Part shown: positions 14,047 to 23,700 of the stretch, piece after piece
Layout: each line of letters begins with the position of its first letter
Numbering within the stretch: the stretch's first letter is position 1
NCBI GenBank assembly: GCA_008921705.1
Contig: VFFE01007084.1
Coordinates: 495,684-559,683, forward strand
Direction: 5' to 3'
Length of the DNA stretch: 64,000 bases
Origin: Burhinus oedicnemus
Lineage: Eukaryota; Chordata; Aves; Charadriiformes; Burhinidae
Notes under the pieces: model-generated
The model's input: only the letters and a program-made list of their open reading frames with translations
Told to the model about the DNA's origin: nothing
Database searches by the model: none
Program-made: the position numbers and the translations under genes

Positions 14047-14066
14047 ACAGAATCATTACAGAATCA
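14047..14066 (-). repeat. CR1 3'-terminal repeat units
   Basis: ACAGAATCA occurs at 14047-14055 and again at 14058-14066, the antisense of the TGATTCTGT words that end CR1 elements. CR1 ends with short repeats instead of a poly(A) tail, and its reverse transcriptase is thought to recognise this end. It fixes the 3' boundary of the element. Confidence 0.85.
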
Positions 14067-14407
14067 CCGGGGTTGGAAGGAACCTCTGGAGATCATCTAG
14101 TCCAACCCCCCTGCCAGAGCAGGGACACCTACAGCAGGTTGCACAGGATGGAGTCCAGGCGGGTTTGGAATGTCTCCAGAGTCAGAGACTCCACTACCTC
14201 TCTGGGCAGCCTGTTCCAGGGCTCTGCCACCCTCCAAGGAAAGAAGTTCCTCCTCATGTTTAGATGGAACTTCCTAGGTTCAAGTTTGTGCCCATTACCT
14301 CTTGTCCTATCACTGGGCACCACTGCAAAAAGACGGGTGCCATCCTCCCAGCACCCTCCCTTTAAGTATTTAGAAGCATTGAGGAGATCCCCCCTCAGTC
14401 TTCTCTT

Positions 14408-14827
14408 CTACAGACTAAAAAGACCCAAGTCCCTTAGCCTTTCCTCATAAGAAAGATGTTCCAGCCCCCTAATCATCTTTGTAGCCCTCTGCTGTATCCT
14501 CTCCAGCAGTTCCCTGTCCTTCTTGAACTGGGGAGCCCAGAACTGGACACAGTCCTCCAGGTGCAGCCTCACCAGGGCAGAGTAGAGGGGGAGGATAACC
14601 TCCCGCAACCTGCTTGCCACACTCCTCTTGAGGCACCCCAGGATGCCATTGGCCTTCTTGGTCACAAGGGCACATCGCTGGCTCATGCTCATCCTGTTGT
14701 CCACCAGGACTCCCAGGTCCCTGTCCACAGAGCTGCTTTCCAGCAGGTCAGCCCCTAACCTGTACTGGTGCCTGGGGTTATTCCTCCCCAGGTGCAGTAC
14801 CTTACACCTGCTCTTGTTGAACTTCAT
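14408..14827 (-). other. CR1 ORF2 region downstream of the RT palm
   Basis: This 139-codon open segment begins [17 protein letters not shown], the conserved run that follows the FADD box in CR1 and related LINEs, and continues through [10 protein letters not shown] and [20 protein letters not shown]. It ends at TAG 14408-14410, where a Glu codon is expected ([14 protein letters not shown]). The same frame goes on after that stop to the true end at 14129 with KYLKGGCW and [14 protein letters not shown]. Confidence 0.92.
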
Positions 14828-14897
14828 GAGGTTTCTCTCTGCCCAACTCTCCAGCCTGTCCAGGTCACGCTGAATGGCAGCACAGCCTTACGGTGTG

Positions 14898-15518
14898 TCA
14901 GCCACTCCTCCCACCTTTTGTGTCATCAGCAAACTTGCTGATGGTACACTCTACCCCTTCATCCAGGTCACTGATGAATATGTTGAACAGGACTGGACCC
15001 AGGACTGACCCCTGGGGAACACCACTTGTCACAGACCTCCAACTAGACTCTGTGCCACTAACCACAACCCTCTGAGCTCTATCTGCCAGCCAGTTTTCAA
15101 TCCACCCCACCGTCCATCCATCCAACTCACACTTCCTCAGCTTGCCTATGAGGATGCTGTGGGAGACAGTGTCAAAAGCCTTGCTGAAATCAAGGTAGAC
15201 CACATCCACTGCCCTCCCCTCATTTATTTGTCCAGTCACACCATCATAGGAGGCTATCAGATTAGTCAGACATGACTTCCCCTTGGTGAATCCATGTTGG
15301 CTACTTCTGATAACCTTCTTTTCCTCCAGATGCTTTGAGATGATGCCCAGAAGGAGCTGTTCCATCATCTTTCCAGGGATGAAGGTGAGGCCTGTAGTTT
15401 CCCGGGTCTTCCTTCTTGCCCTTTTTGAAGACTGGAGTGACATTGGCTTTCCTCCAGTCCTCAGGCACCTCGCCTGTTCTCCAGGACCTTTCAAAGATGT
15501 TGCAGAGCGGCCCAGCAA
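14898..15518 (-). other. Reverse transcriptase core of CR1 ORF2
   Basis: A 206-codon open block keeps most RT motifs: [13 protein letters not shown] (residues 75-87), [13 protein letters not shown] (108-120), [11 protein letters not shown] (165-175) and the catalytic F-A-D-D box (196-199, encoded at 14922-14933). The first 43 or so residues are out of frame with the RT; the true upstream frame ends in [10 protein letters not shown] near 15403, so a deletion there joins the two. Directly after FADDT an extra base throws the frame off. The active-site Asp residues are intact although the gene as a whole is dead. Confidence 0.93.
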
Positions 15519-16261
15519 TGACTTCTGCCAGCTCCCTCAGCACTCGCAGGTGCATCCCATCAGCACCCATGGACCTGTGGATATCCAGTTGACTTCACTG
15601 ATCTCTAACTTAATCCTCCTCAGCCAAGGGAAAGTCCTCCTTCCTCCAGACTTTCTCTGTTACCTGTAAAGTCTGGGACTCCTGAGGGCAGGCCTGAGCA
15701 GTAAAGACTGAAGCAAAGAAGGCATTCAGTAACTCCACATTCTCTGCACCATCTGTCACCATGGCCACTGTCTCATTCAGTAGTGGGCCCACATTTTGTC
15801 TAGTTTTCCTTTTGCCTCCGATGTACTTGAAGAAACCCTTCCTGTTGACCTTGACATCCCTTGCCAGATTTCATTCCAAGGAGGCCTTGGCTTTCCTCGT
15901 TTCGTCCCTGCATACTCTGGCAGCATTCTTGTAATCTTCCCAAGTGGTCAGGCCCTTCTTCCACTTACTGTAAACTTCCTTCTTCCACTTGAGCTTTTTC
16001 AGAAGCTCCCTGCTCAACCATGCAGGTCTGCTGCTTCCCTTGCCTGATTTCTTGCTCTTAAGGATGCACTGATCCTGAGCTTGGAGGATGTGATATTTGA
16101 ATATCAAGCAGCTCTCTTGAGCCTGCCTACCCTCTAGAGTCCTAACCCATGGGATTTCTCCAAGCAGTTTCTTGAGGAGATCAAAGTTAGCCCTCCTGAA
16201 GTCCACGGTTGCAACTCTACTTGTCATTTTATGCCTACTACACATAATCCTGAACTCGATC

Positions 16262-16973
16262 TTCTCACAATCACTACAGCCGAGGCTGCCCCCAACCTTC
16301 ATGTCCTCCACCAGTCCTCTTTGTTGGTCAGTACTAGGTCCAGTAGTACACCTCTCCTTGTTGGCTCCTCCACCACCTGCGTCAAAAAGTTATCATCAAG
16401 ACACTGGAGGAACCTCCTGGACTGTACATGCCTAACTGTGTAGCCTTCCCAGAAGGTATCAGGGTGATTGAAGTCCCCCATGAGAACCAAGGCCTGTGAT
16501 TGTGAGGTGACTCTCAGCTGCCTGTAGAAGGCCTCATCAACTTCCACATCCTGATCAGGTGGCCTGTAATAAGCCCCCACAACAGTGTCTCTCATGTTAG
16601 CCTGCCCCTTAATCCTTATCCACAAGCTCTCAACTCTCTCTTCATCCACCCCCAGGGCGAGCTCAATACATTCTAGTTGCTCTCTCACTTAAAGAGCAAC
16701 TCCACCACCTCACCTTGCTGGCCTGTGTTTCCTAAAGAGGACATAGCCATCCATGACAGTGTTCCAGTCATGTGAGCTATCCCACCGTGACTCAGTAACT
16801 GCAATGGGATCATGGCCCTGCGGCCGCACACAGATCTCTAATTCTTCTTCCTGTTTGTTCCCCATGCTGCGTGCGTTGGTGTATACGCATTTCAGAGAGG
16901 CATCTGTGCAGATAGTTTTTGCCCTTGGGTGGTAGGCCTTCTGATTCTCAAAAATACTGGCACACTGCCCCAC
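16262..16973 (-). other. APE-type endonuclease domain of CR1 ORF2 (degraded)
   Basis: Motifs seen: YTNARSM near the start, AVTES (position of the catalytic Glu), VVGAYYRPPD, LMGDFNHPD (the GDFN motif) and DLVLTN. The final SDH motif of the family reads S-D-C because the codon at 16267-16269 (plus strand aca, minus TGT) encodes Cys, so the catalytic His is lost. Two stop codons and one frameshift interrupt the domain. In intact CR1 it nicks chromosomal DNA to prime reverse transcription. Confidence 0.9.
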
Positions 16974-17041
16974 AAGTGCTGGGCTACTGCACCCAGATGC
17001 CTCTCTAGCGAGCCCAGTTACATCCCCGACCCCCTTCGAAT

Positions 17042-18130
17042 CTAGTTTAAAGCTCTCTCAATGAGCCCGGCTAACTGTTGCCCTAGAACCCTTTTCCCCC
17101 CATGAGATAGGCTTTTCCCATCTGTTACCAGCAGGCCTGGTGTCCTGTAAATCCAGCCATGGTCAAAGAACCCAAAGTCCTGCCGGTAGCACCAGTCTCG
17201 GAGCCAGGCATTGATCTTCTGGCTCTTCCTGTTTACCCCCTCATCATTCCCCACAACTGGAGGGATAGGGGAGAACATGACTTGCTGTCCCGATCCCTTG
17301 ACCAGTCATCCCAAGTCGTCCCTGAAATCTCTCTTCGTTCCCCTTGGACTTCCCCTCACTACTTCATCACTGCCTACCTGAAAGACCAAAAGGGGATAAT
17401 AATCTGAGGGCCATACTAGGGAAGGGAGTTTCTTCTTTACATCATTAACCCGGGCCCCAGGGAGGCAGCAGGCTTCCCCATATAGTGGGTCCGGTCTATG
17501 TATCAGGCCTTCCATTCCTTTCAGAAGCTAGTCGCCTATTTCAATGACCTGTCTTTTATTTTTCAACTGAGGTGGTTTCAATTTGGGGCATGGTCTGACT
17601 AGACCTTGATGACACCTCCAAGCTGGAAGGACTATCATCCTCGCTGTTGTCCAGTTGCCCCCGCAGAGCACTGTACCTGTTCTGCAATGGCACCTGAGAA
17701 GGTAGGATAGTCGCTGGGCAGAAATGCCTGCGGCGCCCGTTGTGTGAGGCAGGAACATCTTGCCATGTCCCCTGCCCTCCAAGTCACCACATTCAGTCTG
17801 TTGGAGAGAGGACAGGGAGTTCTCTGTCGCAGGGGCTCTGTCTGCCTGCTGGGTTTCTCTCACGGGAGGCAGGGTACGACTCCAAGCGTCTATCTCGCTC
17901 TTGCATTCCCTGATAGCCCTCAACCTGCTTACCTCCTCCCTGAGCTCCATCACTAAGCAGAGGAGCTCCTCTAACCAGGCACACCTCCCACAGGCATGCT
18001 CACCGCCATCCAACACTGGCATAAGTGCAGGGCACACCCTGCAGCCCGAGGCCTGGGGGGCAGCGTGTTCCCAGGAGACCTCCCTCTGGGAAGCTGCATC
18101 AGAGCTGTAACCATGTGACTTGGATTTCAT
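17042..18130 (-). pseudogene. CR1 ORF1: Cys-rich, coiled-coil, SGNH-esterase protein, broken
   Basis: One frame runs 362 codons from 18130 to the TAG at 17042-17044 with no frameshift and two internal stops. N-terminal part: Cys-rich GCRVCPAL and HACGRCAW (about residues 29-50), then a heptad-like LEELLCLVMELREEVSRLR segment that looks like a coiled coil. C-terminal part resembles the CR1 esterase (SGNH hydrolase) domain: VIEIGD-stop-LL, SDYYPLLVFQVGSDE, MFSPIPPVVGN, FGFFDHGW and TDGKSLSHGGKR. The first stop (TAG 17528-17530) replaces the nucleophile Ser of the GDS motif; the second (TGA 17306-17308) probably came from CGA. The D-x-x-H position reads D-G-K-S. The protein binds RNA and aids retrotransposition in the family. 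Confidence 0.92.
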
Positions 18131-19320
18131 GAATTAAACGCCCAATTAAATCGACACACAAGAGAAAGAACGTTCAGTACCCATGAACTACTCTCACTGT
18201 GGTTGCAGGCAAAGTGATTTTCTTGGTTTTTCTTCTTTTTTAATTAGATTCTATGGAATCAGGGATTACCTGTACTATAGTCTTTTCCTGCAAATGACCC
18301 CATGTTATTTTTAAGAAGGAGTGGAACTGGCTCTTTTTATTTTCCTATTTACAAATCTGGCAGATTTATCTTCGCAACCATTCCAGGCTGCACCTGAACA
18401 GTCTGCAACTTTTTCTGATCTCTCATGCACCATGACATTTTACATTGTTAGGTAAAGGTAATACATTTTGTAGACTGCTGTAATATTGTTGTGGTACTGA
18501 ACATGACTTCAGCACGCTGTTGACATTCAAGAAGGATGGAAAGTTTCCACACTGTCCATGCTCCAGTCATTTTTTTAATCATTACTGCAGCCCTATCTCC
18601 TTTTATGTGTGTTATGGTTTACTTTGTAAAAGCTATCTATAGTATATTGGAATTGGATGAAAAATAACAGTGTGCTAGTCATGAATTTCCCACAGATCAG
18701 AACCTATCTGCAAGCATTTTGGAATACCAATTTCAGGGTGATATTTCGCTACTGAATCTTAAAGGAGTAAAGCACTTGCTTACAGAGTCTGATATGACAC
18801 AGTAAAAGAGAAGGTCACTTAATGTTTATGAAATCATTATTTATGTTTATATAACTGCAAACAAATTACTGGGTCCTGGGGTTTTTGAAAAAAACCCCTA
18901 CATCTTGCAAAAGGCTTTTTCTAATTTAGATACAACTGTGCAGAGATCAAGGTCTCAGACAGTCTAACATCTTAATACCTTATTAAGAATCAAATGGGTG
19001 AGAGTTTTATCCTTGTAAAAAAAAAATAGCAGCTGATATAGGACATCAGATAAAATCTGATGGGATTTCTTTTAAATTTATTCGTCCATGTTCCTTAGGA
19101 AGTCAGAATTGTTTATGACAGTGTTTCTATTGCCATAAGAGTTAGGAAATAATTAATTAAAAATTAACAAATGAAAAAAAATATTTTTTTTTTAAGTTGT
19201 AGGAGGAGCAAATTTAAACTGGAACTCATGGCATAGATATCATGAAAATTCACAGCACTATTTTAGAGGATCACTTAACACTGTGAAAAGAGCTTCTCAT
19301 CAAAACAGAAAAATAATGCT
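18131..19320. other. Non-coding AT-rich DNA
   Basis: Unique-looking sequence after the 5' end of the CR1. No gene or repeat is recognised; several A- and T-rich runs lie near 19020 and 19170-19195. Confidence 0.55.
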
Positions 19321-19559
19321 TTAAAAGGATCTTTGAAATGAAATAAAGAAAATTAGGAAGAAAAACTGGTAGTTAGAAAAAACAAAACGAGTAGGAAAAA
19401 CGGCAGGAAAGAAGTCGGGAATCAGGAATTAAGATATGATGAGTGAAATGGAGAAAAAAGAGGGAAGATAGAAAAAGGGAAAGTGTGCAAAAACAAGAAC
19501 AAAAATAGAGAAAAAGCAAAGATTGGGATACAACAAAGAGAAAGTAGAAGCTAGAGAGG
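19321..19559 (+). repeat. Polypurine-rich tract
   Basis: Over about 240 bp the plus strand is overwhelmingly A and G, with words such as GGAAGA, GAAAAAG and AGGGAAAG. The minus strand is correspondingly pyrimidine-rich and gives a spurious Ser/Phe/Leu-rich open frame. Such asymmetry is low-complexity sequence, not coding. Confidence 0.7.
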
Positions 19560-20579
19560 TTTTCTTTCATGCTTCCTTATATAGTATATGGGAAAACTGC
19601 TATAGAGAGGCAGACTGGTCTTGCCCAGCTGCTATTTCCAAACATTTACTAATGACTGCCCAGGAATGAGGGAATGGCTCTTTACCTCCCAGTCTTCCCA
19701 GAAAGCTGGCCTGGATGGCTAAAATTGGTATAGGAGAGGAGTATTCCTGAAGCGAGGTAAAAAGAAGAATATGTACAAGAAGGCTTGAAGTTGGCCAGAA
19801 AGACCATAGTCTGGCATTGCAACTGCACAGGGATGCATCACTCTTCCCAGTAGTGAGGAGAGTCTGTAATTTATCCTGTCTTTAGAGATAGGCAACGGTC
19901 ACAAGCAAGAATGGAGAGAATGCTGAAGGGAATTAAATACTGAACGTCAAGAGTAAAGGGAAAACAACAAAGACAAAACATTAGGAACACCAATACTTTT
20001 CATTCACAGAAATTCAGATGAATCTGAGAATAAAAAAATGTCAGGATAATAACTTGTTATGTTTTCCTTAAAAGAATAAACTTATGTGAATGTATAAACT
20101 AGAAGTCTTGAAAAGCCGTATCTTTTCTTCCTTTTCTCTCTCTTTTACTGCATATTTTATTTTAAGAAATGACTGTGGGGCTTTTAAATATACATATAAA
20201 CTGCACAACATAACTTCAAATGGCCTCTGAAATCAGTAAGGAATTGTACAGTATGTTGTCATTTGCTTTTATTTCTCTCAATTTCTAGCTTCACTGGATT
20301 TTAACAAGAGTCTTAAATAGAAGGATAGCATAACAGGCCACCATGGATGTCAAAGTCTCTAAATCTCAGGCATTCCTCCCACACAAACAATGTTATCTTA
20401 AAAAAACCCACCTCGATTAAAACCTTCAACTAAATAAAATACCGGTATGTACTCCTCTGGCAAATTAAGACCTTGACTTTCCATATGCATTCTTTAATAG
20501 GAGTCAGTTTTATGTCTCTCCAGGGATTACTGGAGGGAGGGTGGGAGAAGTACCCTAATACGGAGCAAGAATGACCTAC
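19560..20579. other. Non-coding stretch, nothing recognised
   Basis: No gene, repeat or RNA signature. The part from 19600 to 19880 is less AT-rich than its surroundings, without any motif I can name. Confidence 0.5.
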
Positions 20580-20769
20580 CTGCTTTGATATTGAGTAAAT
20601 GGAGAAGAGCACGCTCTGTTTTGTGAATACTGAGCATGTTGCGTTGCTTTGCATCCCTGCAGGAGTTTTTCATGATTTCGTTGGCAGCTTCAAGTCCCCA
20701 ACCTGTGATCCCCAGATCTCTGTATCTCTGCTTCTCCAGAGCCAGAAGACTGGTATTTGTTCGCAAAGA
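20580..20769 (-). other. Exon-like open segment (candidate, unidentified)
   Basis: On the minus strand a 190-nt segment is open in one frame and bounded by an AG acceptor (ATATTCAG, plus 20770-20777) and a consensus-type donor CAG/GTAGGT (plus 20574-20582). It would begin SLRTNTSLLALEKQRYRDLG and end in HLLNIKA. Composition is balanced and charged, unlike chance AT-rich translation. Against it: the polypyrimidine tract is weak, no partner exon is identified in the window, and I do not recognise the protein. It could be an exon of a host gene, a relic or chance. Confidence 0.2.
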
Positions 20770-23700
20770 CTGAATATTAGCCAAGACACATCACTACTGG
20801 GAGGAACATAAGGCCACAATGTCATTCGCTTTAAAATGTCTCCTCCACTGGTAACAATTTGGCCGTGTAAAATCATGGGTGTATGCCTGGAGATGGCATT
20901 TATATCAGGGTGTATACTAGCCTTCCTACTTGCTGGAAAAGGGAATTGGGATATAGAAACATAACCCAGAGGTGCAGGCACTTTGTGTGGAGTGGTGCAT
21001 CCAGAGAAATCTGCAACATCCTAATTCCAGCTGAACTCAGTGGGAGTTTCAAGTATACACAAGACGTTGACCACAAAAGCCAGGTGTTGATTTCTGACCT
21101 TAGTTTTCTTGCACAGTCTAATTGTCACATCAGTTTTTGGACTGTGTTCATCTATTTCCCTTTGCTTTCATGCCAGCAAGGGTATTTACTTGCTCTGACC
21201 TCACCATTAGTTTAGTTTTATTAAAACTGTTTTGTCTAAAATCAGAAACTTTCAGTGGAAGTTATAATTCTTGCTATAATGAAATTACTTCCAGTGACAT
21301 TTTACCTGAAAGGAGATTTGAGTTTAAGAGGATTGCATGATAATCAAGAGAAAATATCATCTCCCCAGATTAGCTTTGTCTTATGAATGTTAAAACTGCC
21401 GGACTGTGGCATTTGAAAAGTCAGGTACAGTCAACACTTAGATGACTTGTTTCTGTGTTTCCACTCTGAACCTATACATGGTTTCAAACATTGTTTGGGG
21501 TTTTTTTACCCGCCCCCAGTGTTGGCCACGGCTGACCTCGATGTTGAGATTGGGCTTCTGCTGCATGGGATGCTGTGCAAAGTTGTTACTGAAGGTACTT
21601 TTTAAAGGAGGCCAAGAAAATTGAGTGTCCAGTTTTTACTGACTCTGTTGGAAAAGAGTCCTGATCTCCTCAGAGAAATCCCAGCCTGACTGAGAGAGTC
21701 CCCACAAGCTAAAATCCCATTTCAAGAAAGGTTGCTCAATTCGTCCACATTGCTTGAGTGCCCTGTTAAGCTTTTTTTCCTGAACAGCATCTTCCTTAAA
21801 CTCATGCAGAGATGCCTGTCCGAATCTGGGCCCAAAAGGACAAGACAAGCAGCGAGTAAAGCACACAAACAGGTAGGAGTGCATAAGAAGGCAGGTATAC
21901 AAAAACAACAGATGAGGTTGGCTGCAAAACAGATGATGCGGAGCAGTGACCACCTTGCCACCTGTCTTACCCCTATCAGGTGGCAGCTTTAAGCACATGT
22001 CTGGCAAAGGTACATAAATATTGTAGAAAGGAGAAGTCTCCCACCAGGGTCATAGTCTTCCACATCATGCTATGCTCTGCGGGGCTGCGTTGGATGTGCT
22101 ACATACGCCTTTACCTGCCCTGGCAGGCAGACAAGTGAACCGGCATTTCCCTGCTCAGTCACAGCAGATGAACTCTGCACATGGATGGGTTAGCGGGGAT
22201 GAGGATGTCAGATTACCAGTGAGCTTGTGCTGGGACAGACTCCTTGTGCCTTCCACAACCCCAGTACCTGCCATTAAAGTCAACGTGAGACGCTAGCTAT
22301 GCAAAACACAGCTTCTAAGAAATACCTTTGCACAGGTCCCTGTGCTAATCCCTAAGACTATTTTGGGGACTTGACTGACATTGCAGGCCCGCTCCTACTG
22401 TTGCAGGCTGGTACCAGTTTACTTTGGCAGCCCTATCGTGCTAGATAGTGCGGTAGCTATATTGCCAAATTGGAAGGATTTGCAAATGCTGTAAACTTTT
22501 ATTCAGAAACCAGGAAATTTCTGAATAAAACACAGATAGCAGTACCACCTGCTCTTGACACTTTAAAAAGTGAGAGGGAATATTTACATATTGCCAGCTC
22601 TGGTTAGATCCATATCCCACACACCTTGTGGGAAAGAGATAGCCAAGCAGATTTATTGCAGAAAATGTAATTGTCACCGATGAAGGTAAAAAACAAAACA
22701 GGGATGAAAAGGTAATTGGGTCATGAGGCTGCAGAGCAAAATTGGTATAATTAACTTTTTTTTTTAGTTTTTGTTTGTGCAGGTTATGAACTTCAGATTT
22801 ACAGGTGATTATGTGTTTCCAGCAGTGATGAATCTCCTGGGCAGTGGAAGAGTGGAATTGCCATCCTATAAATTGCTCTTTGGGATCTGTATTTCAGTGC
22901 ACAGATGTCAAATAGACCCACATACATACACAGGAGTAAATAGTCTGAAGAAGTTTATATTTTTTTAAAAAGCTCTTTTTTCTCTAATCATCTTTAAACC
23001 AACTAATGCAGGTTAAATTGATAGAAGCAAAAAACATTGTGATACGTCATCAGTATTTTTCAAGGTATGTGACTAGATTTCCAAACTGAGGTGCAAGCAA
23101 ACTGCCTATTTATGCAGTTTCATGTGGTACTTCATGAACTGCACATGCAACTATCCAGTTATTCACTCTGGATATTTGTATGTTAGGAATATGCCAATAT
23201 ATGTACATTACTTTGCCCATTTTTTTGAAAATTCAGAATAAGATCGAAAGATTTCGTACATGTAGCTGTGATTCATTTGGCTGTGATTAATCTTGATGTC
23301 AGTTGCTATGGGACAAGCTTATGAATCACACAGCATGGAAGATCTTGTACAGGAAAATTCTTTTTCGTTTCTCATCGTAAAGGAATTTTGCCTATATACA
23401 GTTGTAAAGTAATACAGACTGAAAAGTATGTGTTCACAGTGATTAGAAAAAAAAGTGAAAAACACATGTTGGGAAAGGAATTGCTGGTATTTATTTATTA
23501 GAAGTAATATGAACCAAAGCATGAGGAAAGAGGTGGTTATCTGGCCTGAAGAAAAAGATGAAAGTTCTTTACTACGTATGAGATGTTCTAACCATAACTG
23601 GAGACTGCACAAGAAGGGTGAAAAAAGGGAAAAGTAAACTGTATTGATATAGATAGACAAAACATTGGTGGACATTGCTGAGAAAGAGTGGACACGGTGT

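Larger units (their letters stand above)
14129..17042 (-). pseudogene. CR1 ORF2: endonuclease/reverse transcriptase, broken
   Basis: ORF2 would encode the enzyme that nicks target DNA and copies the element's RNA into it. In order: APE endonuclease (about 16973-16262), a linker, and reverse transcriptase with thumb and C-terminal region (about 15600-14129), ending in a TAG at 14129-14131. Damage visible: TGA 16710-16712, TAA 16689-16691, a one-base loss near 16313-16320, TGA 15871-15873, TAA 15610-15612, TGA 15595-15597, a small deletion near 15400, a one-base gain near 14910, TAA 14888-14890 and TAG 14408-14410. The upstream frame is open across the ORF1 stop, so the true start is uncertain. 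The TGA at 16710 is likely CGA decay at a CpG. Confidence 0.95.
14047..18130 (-). mobile_element. Nearly full-length, inactive CR1 LINE
   Basis: This is a chicken-repeat-1 non-LTR retrotransposon lying on the minus strand. Its 3' end at 14047 carries two ACAGAATCA units (plus-strand view). Reading from 18130 downwards there is ORF1 (CR1 gag-like protein with a Cys-rich region, coiled coil and SGNH-esterase domain), then ORF2 (APE endonuclease, reverse transcriptase), then a short 3' UTR. At about 4.08 kb it is close to the roughly 4.5 kb expected of a full CR1, and the 5' UTR seems to be missing because unique-looking sequence begins close to the ORF1 start. Both ORFs are broken, so it cannot move on its own. 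No clear target-site duplication was found. Its GC content is far above the flanks. Confidence 0.97.

Noticed and set aside
14027..17407. Plus-strand open frames of 60-128 codons across the CR1
   Set aside because: They are antisense shadows of CR1 ORF1 and ORF2, which show all the expected motifs on the minus strand.
19373..19570. Ser/Phe/Leu-rich minus frame that looks like a membrane protein
   Set aside because: It is the complement of a polypurine tract, so composition alone explains it.
21722..21961. Leu/Cys-rich minus frame resembling two membrane helices
   Set aside because: No family motif, overlapping frames on the other strand, and no gene context.
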